NCBI GenBank assembly: GCA_965153455.1
Contig: OZ234498.1
Span: 10,354,001 to 10,418,000, forward strand
From: Sphagnum compactum
Taxonomy: Eukaryota > Bryophyta > Sphagnopsida > Sphagnales
Reading direction: 5' to 3'
DNA length: 64,000 nucleotides
Under the pieces are notes generated by a model. The model saw only the letters and a list, made by a program, of their open reading frames with translations, was not told the origin of the DNA and searched no databases. Positions within the stretch are counted from its first letter, which is position 1, and each line of letters opens with the position of its first letter. The translations under genes were made by a program, and so were the position numbers. Positions 34,876 to 45,430 of the stretch are shown here, piece by piece.

Positions 34876-35068
34876 CGGAGAAAAATCTGTAGTATATTTG
34901 GAGGGGACCTTATATCCATCAATTTCCTTGCTAGAAAATGGGAGGGATATTATGCCTACTCCTCAATAGTGAGAGGGGTCTTACACCTATAAGTAGGCAT
35001 AGTTTCCCTCTCACTTATTGAGGAGTAGGCATGATATCCCCTTCCACTCCTACACCTCATGATCTACA
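34876..35068 (-). mobile_element. Hairpin MITE family 2, copy 1
   Basis: Contains a near-perfect foldback, with arms 34954-34977 and 35006-35030 pairing except for one bulged base. The terminal parts match, in inverted orientation, the copies at 43802-43966 and 44432-44622. On the minus strand it runs from a 'tgtagat..tgaggtgtagga' end to the 'ggatataaggt...ccaaata' block and a 'gagtgc' end. Confidence 0.65.
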
Positions 35069-35224
35069 TAGGTTTGGTTCATGATAAATTTTGCCTCATG
35101 CTATACCATATGTAAAGCCCTAGGGTGAAAAGAGGTAAAAATATCCAATCCTTAGACTAACTAGAGGATTTTGTAGTCCAAATTTAACATTTTTTGGGTT
35201 AAATTTAGCAACCTCAACCAAGAA

Positions 35225-35258
35225 GGTAGGTAGGTAGGTAGGTAGGTAGGTAGGTAGG
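35225..35258. repeat. (GGTA)n microsatellite
   Basis: About eight GGTA units. Confidence 0.95.
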
Positions 35259-37380
35259 ATAATAGTTGGTTATCAAGTAAATAAATGCACCTAGATATAA
35301 TAAGATGCTTGGAATACAAAAAGGCTAGTGGGTTGTTAGTAGGTTGGTAGTTAAAACCTTAACTAAACTAAACTAACCATTGTGGTTGGCTAGGATTCAA
35401 TGAAAAAGTGTTTCATGTCAAGCCCTCAAGCCGAGGTTTTGGGTTTTTAACTGGGCTTTGCTTGGTGGCTTGTTATAAGAGTTCTTCTCTTATGTGATGA
35501 AGGGCACTTTCTTTTTTTGGGGGGAAATGCCTTGCTATGAGGGTGTTAAGTGTTAACCGATGTAAAAGCTCACGGGCAAATAATAAATTTTCTCACCAAG
35601 TAACATGGGGAAATATGAACAAGTAGGTTTGTTATATGGCTTCCACGGTCCAATCAACAAAGCCCGTTCATTTTGAATTAAAAAATGAAAATATTTGTAC
35701 CAGTAGTAATAGGGGGCAGCTTCCCACACATGTCGGTCAAATAATTAATTAAAATTGAAAATTCCATGTCAGAAATTGAATATTCCAAAATATATTCTTT
35801 AAAATTTTGTGTATTTTCCTTCACAAAATTGTGTAATTTTTGAATGTGTGTGAATCTCAACATTTCACAAATATAATGTAATTTAGTGCGGAAGCTGCCA
35901 AGGTACTACTAACTAACATTTTATGAAAAACAAAGAAGAAAGATTTTTGCAAAGAATGTCTTCAAAGCCAACATCCACTCCTGAAAAAATCAACATTGTG
36001 CCCCAAAAAAAAATCAAGAATAAAATTAGGGTTAACCTACAATCGAATGAAGAGGAGTCGTTTTAATGTTGTGCAAATGGTTGTGTTTCCTTTGTCCCTC
36101 TTAGACAAGTGTTGGGTCCCAATATAACATTCAAAAGGAGTTAGTGCAAAGTGAAAAACAAAATTTGTAAGTCGACAACCTTTTAGTCAAAAGTTGTATA
36201 CAAACCACTTATAAAGAAGATTGCACAATACCATGAATGTCATGCACAACACCCTTGAGATCTTTGAAAGCAAAATTCAAGCTTGTGTCCCACACAAATC
36301 CAATGAAAAAGAAGTGAGGTTTTGTGGGTTTAGGGTTTTGTTGCCTTGTGTCACACCCCCTCACAATTGCCCCCACCATGCAAATGGTGAATCTCTCCAC
36401 AAGTGCCCCACCATGCAATCACCTTGACTTGCATATCTCCTTCTCTCTAAAAAGACCAAATCCAAAATTTCCATTTCTTTGTCTAACCTTTTAGTAGTTA
36501 GGCCTTTCCACTTGATGGGACACACAAGAGAATAAAACAACACGAATTGAAAGGAAGCAACAAGCGAGGTGTATCCATGAGGTTTGATACGACAATAGAC
36601 AATACCCCAATGTCCTCTCCACCCTCATAACTAGCTAGACGTGTACATACGTACATACCCATAAGGGATGATGCAACAATGCCCTATTTCGTCGTAGTCT
36701 TCTTCTTCCTCTTCCTCCTCTTCCTCCTTGTGCACCACGTTGGAGTTTGATTCTCACAATGTATTCACTAAACACACCCTTGGAGTAGCATTTCAGTTTA
36801 CTACAATAAAGAATTCTGAAAAAGGAGGATGACGAGGGTGGGTCAATGAAAATAATAATCATAATAATAATAACAACAACAACAACAACAAACTCAAAAG
36901 AATTTTTAAATAATAATAATAATAATTTTTAAAAAAAAACAAGCAAAACAAGCAGTTGATCTTGGTGCAATGGATATGCAACATACAACATGCATCACTT
37001 TTGTGTTCATTTTTTGTGACGTGATACTCGTTTGAAACTAGTATATTACTTGTAGGGTGAAGCTCGAGGTCATAGGCTTTTATGAAGGATAAAGAGTAAA
37101 GACTTACTTCGATTTATTTTTTAAAAATTCTCATGATACTTGCCGTGTATGCACAAGAAAAAAACATGGGGTCGGAGTGGGCATTCCATTTTTTGAAAGG
37201 CCCCCCACAAACGGTGGAAGAAAAAATATGCTAAATAACATGTCCTCAACTTACTCCAAAATTATTGGAACGGGTCTCTACATGTCGAGTAAAGCCACAA
37301 GGTGGGGGGGGGGGCATTCTATAATTAATGACAAGCCGATGCTCAAGTCCGGCTCCACATTTTGAGAATTTCCCTCACCC
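35259..37380. other. AT-rich intergenic DNA
   Basis: No supported gene. It holds (AAT)n/(AAC)n microsatellites at about 36850-36891, an AAT run near 36911-36927, and a G run near 37304. Short open frames lack any recognisable motif. Confidence 0.45.
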
Positions 37381-37382
37381 AC

Positions 37383-37880
37383 GAGCTTTACCCATTGCAA
37401 AAGCTCAAGGCAAAAGTGATCATGAACTACACATTTCTAGATCATTAGGGTTTGCTTTACCCATTGCAAAAGCTCAAGGCAAAAGTGATCATGAACAACA
37501 CATTTCTAGATCATTAGGGTTTGCTTTACCCATTGCAAAAGCTCAAGGCAAAAGTGATCATGAACTACACATTTCTAGATCCATTAGGGTTTGCTTTACC
37601 CATTGCAAAAGCTCAAGGCAAAAGTGACCATGAACTACACATTTCTAGATCCATTAGGGTTTGCTTTACCCATTGCAAAAGCTCGAGGCAAAAGTGATCA
37701 TGAACTACACATTTTCTAGATCATTAGGGTTTGCTTTACCCATTGCAAAAGCTCGAGGCAAAAGTGATCATGAACTACACATTTCTAGATCATTAGGGTT
37801 TGCTTTACCCATAGCAAAAGCTCAAGGCAAAGTGATCGATCATGAACTACACATTTCTAGATCATTAGGGTTTTTACACT
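37383..37880. repeat. 69/70-bp tandem array, seven copies
   Basis: Seven copies begin with 'tttacccattgcaaaagctc' (last copy 'cccatagc'), spaced 69-71 bp. Each carries 'aagtgatcatgaac', TCTAGATC and ATTAGGGTTTG. The first three copies keep a 69-bp period, so the plus strand reads a 23-residue repeat (LPIAKAQGKSDHE-x-HISRSLGFA). Later one-base insertions break the frame. Copies are over 95% identical, so the expansion is recent. Confidence 0.93.
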
Positions 37881-37889
37881 TATAAAAAC

Positions 37890-38030
37890 CTTAAGAGTGA
37901 GAGGGAGTTTTACACTTATAAAATAGGCATAATTTCTATCCCACTTTAAAAGAATATATGCATGATAGATAATAACCGGCCTCCTTCTTATCTTGTAGGG
38001 ATAATGGTGGATATAAGGTGCTCTCCAAGT
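37890..38030 (+). mobile_element. Hairpin MITE family 2, copy 2 (diverged)
   Basis: Shares 'gagagggag.tttacac.tataa.a.taggcat' and the 'tggatataaggt..tctcca' end with the family at 34.9 and 43.9 kb. The foldback is degraded. It abuts the 69-bp array. Confidence 0.5.
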
Positions 38031-39153
38031 ATTTAGGTCAAGAATTTTGTCTTTATGGATTAATGTATTACAACTATGGCAAAATCAACAAATTGTATTG
38101 GATTGTGTGTGTTGCACACTACGTATCCCCATCTCTATATGTCTTATGTTCGTGTGTTTGCATGATGCTTTCCTTTTATATATGTGAAGTTGTCATCTTT
38201 TGTTCTTCAATTGCATACCTAATAGAGTTACCAAAAGAAAGGTTTTAAAAGGTTGCGAAAGAGGGGGTTTCGGGGGCGGGTGGTGAAGAATAGCATCGAG
38301 CCTTATATTTTTATTATTCAATTTTTTATTTTTTAATTGCAAAGTTTTGGATTCGGTCCAATTCTTACCGATTTTTGGACCGTAAATATGGGGTTATTGT
38401 TAGGGCGGTAGGGGGGAAATTCGAATATTGATCAATGCTTGTCGGGTATGATACTTAATTTTTGATACTTCACATTTATTTTTTTGACTATATTCCATTT
38501 CAAGCAAATGTATGGAATATCATAATACCTTGGCAACTTTGACACATGTTTGTTGAATAATTAATTAATTAATTTTGAACTTTTCATTTCAACAATTAAA
38601 ATATTCTTGAGAATTCAATATTTCCCTTCACGATTATTTTTTTATTTGAAAAAAAAATTCCAAAAATTTCAACATTTTATTTGTGAAAGTAATACAATTA
38701 ATGTCGAAGCTATGAAGGTAGGTGGTCCAAATATTCATAAATAGTCAAAACTGGGGATTTTTTTCAATTTTTTGATATCAAAACATTTAACAAGTTTTTT
38801 TTTCCAATAATTAGTCAAATTTAGTGAAATTTACATTAAAATATATAATTTCCCAATTTTTTGGTCAAAAATCAAAAAAATGTTTTGGAAAAATAAAACA
38901 ATAAGTCAAACCACATATTTCTTGGAGAGCTTTGTGTGGGGGGGGGGGGGGGGAAGAGGGTGTGGGCTAAGTAAAAGATATGATATATCATTAAATTGAG
39001 AAAATATGAAAAACACATTTTTAAAAATTTATTTTCTTTTTCAACCATCCAATCAATTCATATATAAAATATTATTTCAAGAAAAATGATATTAAAACTC
39101 AAACCATTTTGTGTAAGAAAAAACTCTTTTATAATTACTTAAACCAATAATGG

Positions 39154-39189
<36 letters not shown>

Positions 39190-39480
39190 CACACACACAT
39201 TAAACTAGTAAGCATCAAATTCACAAAATGTGCAAGGGAAAAAAAACTAATTATTTACTTAAATCATGCCAATAACTCACTTATAAATAACTTTTAGAAA
39301 TATGATAATCCCATAAATACCCACAAAGTGGTACAATAATTACCCAATATTAATCTCCCATAAATGAAATAATAAACTAAAATAATTTATTTTTATATCA
39401 TTTCTTGTCATTCCTTCATTAGTTGAAAGAAAAAGGAAAAGAAAACTCCAAAAGTTCACATTTTTGTGGAAATTTCTTAA
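38031..39480. other. AT-rich intergenic DNA
   Basis: Nothing coding. Contains a run of about 17 G (38937-38953), a (TA)n/(CA)n compound microsatellite at 39155-39200, and blocks near 38500-38720 that resemble 35700-35910 ('ttgaataattaattaatt', 'aatattcttgagaattcaatatt', 'aatgtcgaagct..aaggt'). This indicates another old dispersed repeat. Confidence 0.5.
39155..39200. repeat. (TA)n-(CA)n compound microsatellite
   Basis: About 12 TA units followed by about 10 AC units. Confidence 0.95.
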
Positions 39481-39579
39481 CCGTTCGATCTAGATTTTGG
39501 TATGTTATCAAGTATACAATATGTGCGGCCGTGATTGCATCACACGTGTCCAAAGTCTGGTTGGAAACTCCGTCCCAAA

Positions 39580-40660
39580 CACTCATCCGTTCGTTCGTTC
39601 GTTCGTTCGTTGGTCTGTTTCGTCCGTCCGTCCGTCAGTTCGCCGGAACCAAACTTCCTCTTCTCCCTCTCTCTCTCTCTCCCCTCGCGCGCGCGCTCTG
39701 TCGTTGCTCTCGTTTTGCTTCTCTTCCTCGCGCGCCTCGCTCGCCCTCATTTGCTCTACTTTTTGCTTCTCTCTTGCTTTCGTTGCTATGGTTTTGTTTC
39801 CGTCTCGGGTGCTCGCTTGTTGATTTCCAATTTTTTCTTTATTATTTTTTTGGTCCCGGACTTTCTTTTTTTGCGTGTTTTGACGCAGTTTTCGTTATCC
39901 TTCGAACTCAGCAGCAGCAGCAGCTTTTGTCTTCGTGCGCGGTTTCTGTTGCCTTCACGTCCACGTCTCTTCTGTCTGGTTATCCATTGTTGGCGACACC
40001 TTCATTAGTTTGTCTCAACTCGCGGTTTGTTGTACTTGTTTTTGTAAAAGAAAAAATTCAGACGGCCCTTGTTTCTTCTTGTTTGTGGTTGAATTCGCTC
40101 TGCAACAACTCGGCGGCAACAGCAGTGCCTCTTACTGTGGTGTGTGGTACTCTAAGATAATTGCAACAACCACCGCTGCTCTTGTTCTGGATACAGAGAG
40201 CGAGAGACAAAAAAAAGCTCTTTACCACCGCCTCTCTTTTCTCCTCCCTTCTTTTGCTGGTGCCAACAGCAATCTCCTGTACTTGTTGCCGCATTGGAAT
40301 TGTGTTCATCTCGAGACGAACCTTCTTCACATTTCCTTCCCCTCTTTCTTTTTGCCCACTTTCCAAGCATGTCAATCCATTGGAAACCTGTCGTAGTAGC
40401 TTTCCAGAGCTTCGCCATCCCAGGTGCTACATAAAAACAAAGCCACCCATTCCTTGTTTCTTTTCTTTCTTCTAGGCGCAAACTCTCTCTCTCGCCCTTG
40501 GCCTGCATACACATCACCACTTGATTTTGGATTTCGTCGGCAGTTGAGCAAAACCACCCACCGGGAAAAAAAGAACCTCCACCAACCTCTCCTCTCCTCT
40601 CCTCTCCTCTCCTCTCCTCGTGGGTTGGGTTGGTGAGGATCATCGTTCATCATCATCATC
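39580..40660 (+). promoter_or_regulatory. Ribokinase upstream region / probable 5' leader
   Basis: GC- and pyrimidine-rich stretch following AT-rich DNA, with (CGTT)n at about 39589-39612, (GTCC)n at about 39619-39635, CT and CG repeats to 39720, and (CTCTC)n at about 40588-40618 just before the ATG. A 245-codon open frame (39423-40160) is low-complexity Ser/Leu/Phe and lacks any domain. I read it as leader composition, not protein. An upstream ATG at about 40369 opens a 22-codon uORF. The layout mirrors the ARF leader at 5.4-6.4 kb. Confidence 0.45.
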
Positions 40661-43075
40661 ATGACGCTTAGTGCTCCCTTGGTTGTGGTCGGGTCAGCCA
40701 ATGCAGACATGTTTGTAGAGGTGGACAGGCTGCCGAAGGAAGGGGAAACCATCGCTGCCAAGAGTGGTCAGACCTTTGCTGGTGGTAAAGGTGCCAATCA
40801 AGCTTCTTGTGCAGCCCGGCTCTCATACCCCACTTACTTCGTTGGCCAGGTAAACCTACTACTACTACCTATGTGATGCTCTTGCTCCAATGCATTTTAT
40901 TTTTTTCTCCCCATGATCTTCTAATGGATGCTTTGAATCCACAAAATGGGTTCCTGCGTTTTGTTTTCTTGCTGTCCTTTTTGCTGTTTTGTGGGATTCC
41001 AAGAAATGGGTCGTGTGGTTTTCAGTTGATGGTTTCAAGCTCTCTGATGATGACAATCCTGCTTTCCACTGCTATTTTTGCCCGCCTCATGATCTTCTGA
41101 TGGACGCTTTGAAATCCACAAAATGGTTTCCTGGTTTTTGTACTCTTGCTGTCTTTTTTTGCTGTTTTGCAGGATTCCTAGAAATATGTAGTGTGGTTTT
41201 CAGTTGATGGTTTTGAGCTCTCTGATGATGACAATCCTGCTTTCCTTCTTAAAAGAAACTGTTGTTTTGATGTTTGGCATTAACAGGTTGGGAAGGATGG
41301 GCATGCTAGTCTGGTGCGGGATGCACTCACATCTGCTGGAGTGCGCTTGGACCATATGAACACTGTGAAAGGTCCGACTGGTCATGCATTGGTGATGCTG
41401 CAACCTGGAGGAAAAAGCTCAATTGTCTTAGTGCAAGGAGCAAATGTGTCTTGGCCTCGCTTAGCAGATGGCATCAATCGGTTGACAACCACTGTGCAAC
41501 AATTAATTCGCCGAGCAGGTGCCGTGCTTTTGCAGCGGGAAGTTCCAGATAGCGTCAACATGGAAGCTGCTAAGGTGCAAAATCTTGGACTACAATTCTT
41601 GATTAGGAAAAATCTGAGTAGCTTCTTTTGTTGCTGCGCATTCCTTTTTCTCTCCTTCTGCTGTCATATAGTTTCTTACACAAGGCTCAACCACAATCAA
41701 AGGCAGGATGCTTTGATCAGAGGATGCATCATACTTGCAACTTCATGATACATTTCACAAAATCTGCAAGAGAGAAGGCCCTATTTGCTTTTGTCCTGGA
41801 TGGATTCTGAATTTAAAGTCTTGAAAAACATTGTTTTAGCACAACATGCAATTGACCAGCTACACATTAGACCTCATCTTCTCATGGACTACTAGTTGGA
41901 AATGTGTTAAAATACATAAACCTGTTTCATCTGTATCTCAGATCATGTCAGATGTCTCGAAATTGGTAGCATGAATCTGTGACCTGATCTAGCAGGATGT
42001 GTGCAGATTGCTCGGAGTGCAAACATACCCGTAATCTTGGATGCAGGGGGCACTGGAACCCCAATTCCTCAAGAGCTCCTCAAGTGCGTGACAGTCCTGA
42101 GTGTGAATGAGTTGGAGGTGGCTCGTCTAACAGGGATGCCAACAAACACTTGGGAGCAAGTCATCAAAGCTGCTGCCAAAATCCAACTGATGGTTTGCTT
42201 CTTCTCTTGCCAGCAGTTGCAAATTTTGTTTGGTAGGAGTTAAAAATTGTAGCAACTCTTACACTGCCACTGCTGTGTTTGATGTGAGAAAATGGTTTTT
42301 TGGGTTAGATGTAAATTATGATAGACAATGGGCTTTGCTTCGTCACGTGTTACCCCAACCAAAGAACTTATGAGCTGCTTCTGAAATACTAAGAATGATG
42401 CATGTTGTTTGCCCAATGGCAGGGTGTTAAGAATGTTTTGGTGAAGCTGGGTGAAAGAGGTGCAATTCTAGTCCCACAAGATGGGCCTCCCCTGATTCAG
42501 CGTGCCATTCGAGCTCCAGTGGTGGTTGACACAACAGGTGCTGGTGACACCTTTACGGCTGCATATGCTGTTGCTCTTGTTGAGCACCAATCGCCCAGTG
42601 AATCCCTGAGATTTGCAGGTAGTATTTTTCCCCTCAGCATTTGGCAATTTACATCTTCAGATTGGATTGATGTGGGCACTGGAGTATGGCAATTAGGCTC
42701 TTGTCATCAATCTCTCAGGAGTGCTACTTGATGACATCTAAGATTCTTGAATATTTGTAATGTTGGTGGTACAATTGTTTGGATTGAACCTTGACCATAC
42801 TTTGTGGGGAATGGGATGTCGGCACAGCTGCTGCAGCATCCCTTTGTGTCAGAGCAAAAGGTGCAATTATAAGCATGCCTGAGAGACAGGCAGTTTTGAA
42901 GATTTTGGTCAACCATATTGGCATTGAACAGGAAATGCCACTTCCTGATGAGCACGTCTTACAGCTCCTGGAGGAGCACAGTCTGTTTCCACATGAGAAC
43001 ACTCCAGGAACCTCTTCCCAAGTTGAGGAGAAGATGCAGCTGATGCAAATTCAGCCGGAATCACTCACAGTATGA
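40661..43075 (+). CDS. RBSK: Ribokinase (PfkB family), 5 exons
   Basis: Phosphorylates D-ribose to ribose-5-phosphate, salvaging ribose from nucleoside breakdown. Exons: 40661-40849, 41287-41574, 42007-42192, 42423-42618 and 42828-43075. They give 368 residues. Motifs in order: VVVGSANAD (8-16), the PfkB signature GGKGANQ (41-47), TYFVGQVGKDGHA, ILDAGGTGTPIP, SVNELEVARLTG, VLVKLGERGA, and the catalytic signature DTTGAGDTFTAAYA, with the likely base at Asp263. LRFAAAAASLCVRAKGAIISMP closes the fold. A further tail of about 60 residues (LPDEHVLQLLEEH...) extends past the usual end. The N-terminus starts straight into the first strand, so no transit peptide is seen. The best characterised plant enzyme is plastid-targeted, so this start would give a cytosolic form unless an upstream exon exists. 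Confidence 0.92.
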
Positions 43076-43800
43076 ATCAAGTTTTTGTGTGTGTTTTACT
43101 CAGCAGAAGTCCAGTGTGCACAGTTTGTAGTGAGCTAGCTTAATAATGCTTACAGAATAGGAGCTAAGTCAGATTTCACCCTCCAACAAAAGCGAGAAGT
43201 CCCCAATGACTGAGGAACCTCATGGACAGGCAGGTTTGGGCTGCCTACCTTGAACCCAAACTTGAAATTGCATCTGGATTGTTGTTGCTGTTACAATCAG
43301 ATGTACAGATATGTGTTGGGGGTGTGTCTGGATATGATGACCCTGTAGTGTTTTTTACTATGAACACCTTGAGCAGAGTAGCAAGTTTTCTACGAACCGA
43401 TAGTATACATGAATACTCAGCTTGCTCTATGTGCAATCTGGTTGTACTTTTAACACTTGTACACATCTTACCAGCTGTACCAAGATGGTCATTGTACATG
43501 GGTTACTCTCAGTCACTCTAGTGATCCTCATATTTTTTGGTCATGGTACTTTCATGCTTCTGTCAGTTTTTTTGGTTTTGCTGGAACTGGCAGAATGGTT
43601 TATCTTTCAAAGTGTTGTTGTGGAGTGCTTTCACTGCAACATGTCATGGATATATTTTCATGATTTTGTTGATCATGTGGTGGTTTTGTTAGTGGGGTGC
43701 CAACAAACCAATAGAGACTACATCAAGCTTCCTCTCTCCTGACAGTCAGGTAAGTTCTTAGACAAGTCTTGGAGTATTTTGCATTTGCTTCTTGCACAAT
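43076..43800. other. Ribokinase 3' flank
   Basis: GC content resembles the gene rather than the AT-rich desert, so part may be 3' UTR. Several short open frames lack motifs. Confidence 0.4.
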
Positions 43801-43801
43801 T

Positions 43802-43966
43802 TGTAGATTGCAAGGCATAGGAGGGGGAGGCTTCTTACACTTACCAAGCATGCAAGGGATCTTATGTCTACTTACAGGTTTAAGATCCCTCCTCTTTTCT
43901 ACGAGGGATATTGATGGATATAAGGTGGGCTCCAAATATACCCGGAAAATCCTCTGAGTGCTTTCC
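43802..43966 (+). mobile_element. Hairpin MITE family 2, copy 3
   Basis: Begins 'tgtagattgcaaggcatagg', contains a 'gggatctta...taagatccc' foldback and ends 'gatggatataaggt..gctccaaatatac', then 'ctctgagtgc'. Matches 44432-44622 closely in the same orientation. Confidence 0.7.
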
Positions 43967-44431
43967 AATTACAAAGGAGAATGTAGAGTTGGAAGTTCTT
44001 CATATTTTTGGAGACGCTTAAATGTGCTTGGCTCAGTCATACTCTTGAATTCTTCTTTCTTCATAGAGCCTACACTACAAGTTGGTAGGAACAAAAATTT
44101 GCAATTGGTGGTTTTGTGATCTCTGTGTAAAGGCCTCATAGATTCACCAAGTTCAACCTCTGGTGTTGCTGGGTCTCGGGTCTGGGGTTAGGGACACACA
44201 TTGGGTCCTTGAATCTATGTGTGTGTTCCAAGTCCCACACCTCTCTTGAGACATTTGGTTGGGATTTGAGTGGGATCCCAATCCCGTTTTAGTCTCCTCC
44301 CTTTGTTCACTCATCATTTTGCACTTTGTTTCCTTGCACAGCACAATGTAGATTTTGTACAAGCTATGAAAACCACATTTTAATCTGCATGGATTCCCTG
44401 ACTCCCAGTGTAAAGTGTGAGCCTTAACATA

Positions 44432-44622
44432 TGTAGATTGTGAAGTGTAGGAGGGGAGGGTTCATATAGGTACTCCTTCAATGTTGGAGGGATCTTACAC
44501 CTACTCCTTCTAAGTGGGAGGGATCCTAAAGGAGTAGGTGTAAGATCCCTCCTCTCTTCTAGGAAGGATATTCATGGATGTAAGGTGCCTTCCAAATACA
44601 ATAGGAAATTTCTCCAAGTGCA
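44432..44622 (+). mobile_element. Hairpin MITE family 2, copy 4
   Basis: Perfect 24-bp inverted repeat: arms 44486-44509 and 44529-44552, loop 19 nt. The outer parts match copy 3. It is non-coding. A transcript through it would fold into a long stem. Confidence 0.75.
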
Positions 44623-45356
44623 TTACAATTAGATTTATGATGAACTAAATAATCATGCACGACAACTTTTGACCATGAGATATAAAATCCTCAAACTTTA
44701 TTGCAATGCAGCATAAAAAGAAGGATGAAGTGGAAAGGAGAAAGAATGAAGTTCAACTTTGGTAAGCTTACCACCACCAAATAACAAGTCAAACATGATT
44801 AAGTGAGGTGTGTTGGTAGGGAATGGACATGAGTTGGAAACAAAACATTACTATTGTTTCACTCAGAATAGAAGAATTTGCATCTTTTGGAATGTGATTG
44901 ATACTTTTTTTTTGGGGGGAAAATGGATAAATTGAAAAGGGGTATTGTTTAGACCTTCAAGATTCATCTAGAATTGAATGAACCCATGACAAAATGCAAT
45001 CTAACATGGATGAATGAACTTTTGACTGGTGTTGTGTGTGTTAAGTGTAAATAGTTGTGTAGACATTGTTAACATTGTGCAAGTGTAAATCATTTACACA
45101 TTTGCACAGTGTGCATACATATATTTTTTAAATACATGAACACAATGCCATGAATATTTTTTTCACTACATAAATGTAATTTACATTGCAATACTAGTCT
45201 TGGTTTGGTATCGATTTTTTGATGTACCAACCTTGTCTTGGCATATGGTTGTTTCAAAAAAAATGATGCCAAAAATATTGAGTTCAATCACAATACCATG
45301 AATCGTAATGCCACTCAAAAAATTAATGGAATGGAGACTACAATTTTGTAGTTGAA

Positions 45357-45386
45357 CTAGTCTGAACCCCGTGCCTAATGCACAGG
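45357..45386 (-). mobile_element. Helitron 3' terminus (hairpin + CTAG)
   Basis: On the minus strand a stem CCTGTGC / GCACGGG with a 5-nt loop (plus-strand 45368-45386) is followed by 8 nt and CTAG (45357-45360). The next base outside is T, as expected for Helitron insertion between A and T. It lies 71 bp past the end of the helicase reading frame. Confidence 0.75.
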
Positions 45387-45430
45387 TTTGTGTGCATTTG
45401 ATGGTACATATTACAAATTACAACTACAAA

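Noticed and set aside
37861-37876. Telomeric repeat (TTTAGGG)n
   Set aside because: Only isolated TTAGGGTTT motifs within the 69/70-bp units. No telomeric array.
37383-37880. CRISPR-like array
   Set aside because: Copies are directly contiguous without unique spacers, in a plant genome. It is a plain tandem repeat.
39423-40160. 245-codon plus-strand open frame upstream of ribokinase
   Set aside because: Composition is CT/CG repeat-derived Ser/Leu/Phe/Arg with no domain. Other frames are open too, so it is best read as leader or promoter sequence.
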